Part shown: positions 62,961 to 64,000 of the stretch, in pieces
Layout of the letters: every line of letters begins with the position of its first letter
How positions within the stretch are numbered: position 1 is the first letter of the stretch
NCBI RefSeq assembly: GCF_019578655.1
Contig: NC_063260.1
Coordinates: 20,332,723 to 20,396,722 of the forward strand
Direction of reading: 5' to 3'
Origin: Ricinus communis
Lineage: Eukaryota; Streptophyta; Magnoliopsida; Malpighiales; Euphorbiaceae
Length of the DNA stretch: 64,000 bases
Notes under the pieces: generated by a model
The model's input: the letters and a program-made list of their open reading frames with translations, nothing else
The model's database searches: none
Told to the model about the DNA's origin: nothing
Made by a program: the position numbers and the translations under genes

Positions 62961-64000
62961 AGCACCCACCGTTTCCAACTCTTTCCACTAATATCGGATA
63001 CAATAACAAGGGTAATTATGGAACTCCGGGAAACAAATTTATCCAACTCGCCCTCTTTCTGAAGTAGTACAGAACTCGACTCATCCAAGAAATGAACTAA
63101 CAGAACTGGATATCATAAGGAAAAAACATGCTCCAATTATTATGTATACTATTGAAGGTCACAGGCATAGAAAAACACAAGCAAATGGCGCATTCTTGAC
63201 CTAGAATTAATCATGGGCCCAATTCTACAGCGGAAACTGGCAGTAAGCAACCAAATTTTAGCGGCTTGATTTGCAGATTGATCTACTTATTGTCGTCTTG
63301 TCTCTGCAGATTTTATTGTTTCTCCCTGTTTTCTATTCCCTTAATCTCAATTCCTGGATATTTATATCATATAGCTTTTTTTTCTTATACATGATATTTT
63401 TATAATTACTTCTTGTTTCGACCAGTTTATAAAAATATAAAATTAACTTTAAAATTTCAATTAATAATTTAAATTTTTTGGTTGAATGATTGTTAAGATC
63501 TTATCTAATAAAAAAAGAGAGTAAAATTTAGTATAAGAATTATTTATTTCTTAGAAGAAAGTAGAGTTAATATGTTTATGCAAACCTGACATAAAAATGA
63601 ATAAAACGAGAAAACAAAAATCATTTTAAGGAAGAATTCGAAGGATAATATAGAAAAGTTAAAAGCTGAAACGGATAAAGAAGAAGACATGAAATTTCTT
63701 TCTTGACTTCCTTTTCAACTTTAATCAAACATCCCTTTCCCCTATTTATTTCTTCCTTTCTTTTTTCTCTCGTCTTTTATCTTTTCATTACCATCCACTA
63801 AATAAGTAGAGACCTTAACTGTTGTGTAAGTTGGATGTCTTGGACTAAATAATACTCCTCCACCTCTCTTTCTCTCTCATAATTATTAATGTTATATTAT
63901 ACAAGTGTATGTTGGCATCTTGGTTAATTCCACAGTTTACAACCTTAATTATCATCTAAATCTCAGGCTTCATCATCATAAAGGGTTACTTATCCAACAA

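Larger units (their letters stand above)
55747..64000. other. Intergenic, AT-rich; no gene seen
   Basis: No coding region is supported on either strand. It holds a worn tandem duplication (59668-60555), a third copy of the dispersed AT-rich repeat (about 62410-62960) and a short CACT run at about 58117-58140. The patch 57095-57235 is less AT-rich and resembles an old element fragment. Any gene to the right must begin beyond base 64000. Confidence 0.5.

Noticed and set aside
1..64000. CRISPR array, bacterial operon or phage
   Set aside because: No spaced identical repeats of the right size; genes have plant introns throughout.

Overview
This 64-kb window is nuclear DNA from a flowering plant, most likely a eudicot. 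Its genes have many spliced exons with GT..AG introns. The spacers are very AT-rich, and half of the window is taken up by plant-type transposons and an endogenous plant pararetrovirus. I cannot name the species. No rRNA, tRNA, CRISPR array or bacterial-type operon was seen.

Four host genes are supported. (1) 301-5305, + strand: an AUXIN RESPONSE FACTOR of the ARF6 type. Its first exons lie outside the window, and it carries a polyglutamine middle region and a miR167 target site. (2) 11142-14591, - strand: a six-exon remorin with a long N-terminal extension. (3) 29165-30343, - strand: a three-exon gene for a 252-residue protein of unknown function that looks intact. (4) 41865-45082, - strand: a nine-exon metallo-beta-lactamase-fold hydrolase. 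From memory, Arabidopsis has ARF6, a remorin and such a hydrolase as near neighbours (At1g30330, At1g30320, At1g30300). The window therefore looks like that conserved block, stretched by inserted repeats. All exon sets were joined by hand and stay in frame across every junction.

Repeats from left to right: a decayed hAT-like element (9111-10763); a 2.9-kb TG...CA repeat (20279-23202), probably a solo LTR; an AT-rich repeat (about 32740-33390) with relatives at 46290 and 62410; a near-complete endogenous caulimovirid (33646-40443, - strand), cut open exactly at its tRNA primer site and broken by stops and one frameshift; a long-TIR, Mutator-like element (about 45280-46282) just upstream of the hydrolase gene; and a Copia retrotransposon (47585-55445, - strand). 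The Copia holds a second copy of the 2.9-kb repeat (49773-52693), inserted with a perfect 5-bp target duplication. A worn tandem duplication lies at 59668-60555.

The most unusual observation is at the Copia element. Instead of a 5-bp target duplication it is flanked by two copies of a host segment of about 300 bp (47294-47584 and 55445-55746), and its 5' LTR lacks its first dozen bases. The two host copies differ about as much as the two LTRs do, so both pairs seem to have arisen together. This suggests capture of retrotransposon cDNA at a widely staggered double-strand break, not normal integrase action. No wholly new gene system was found; the remaining novelty is in the mobile elements and in the unnamed 252-residue gene.
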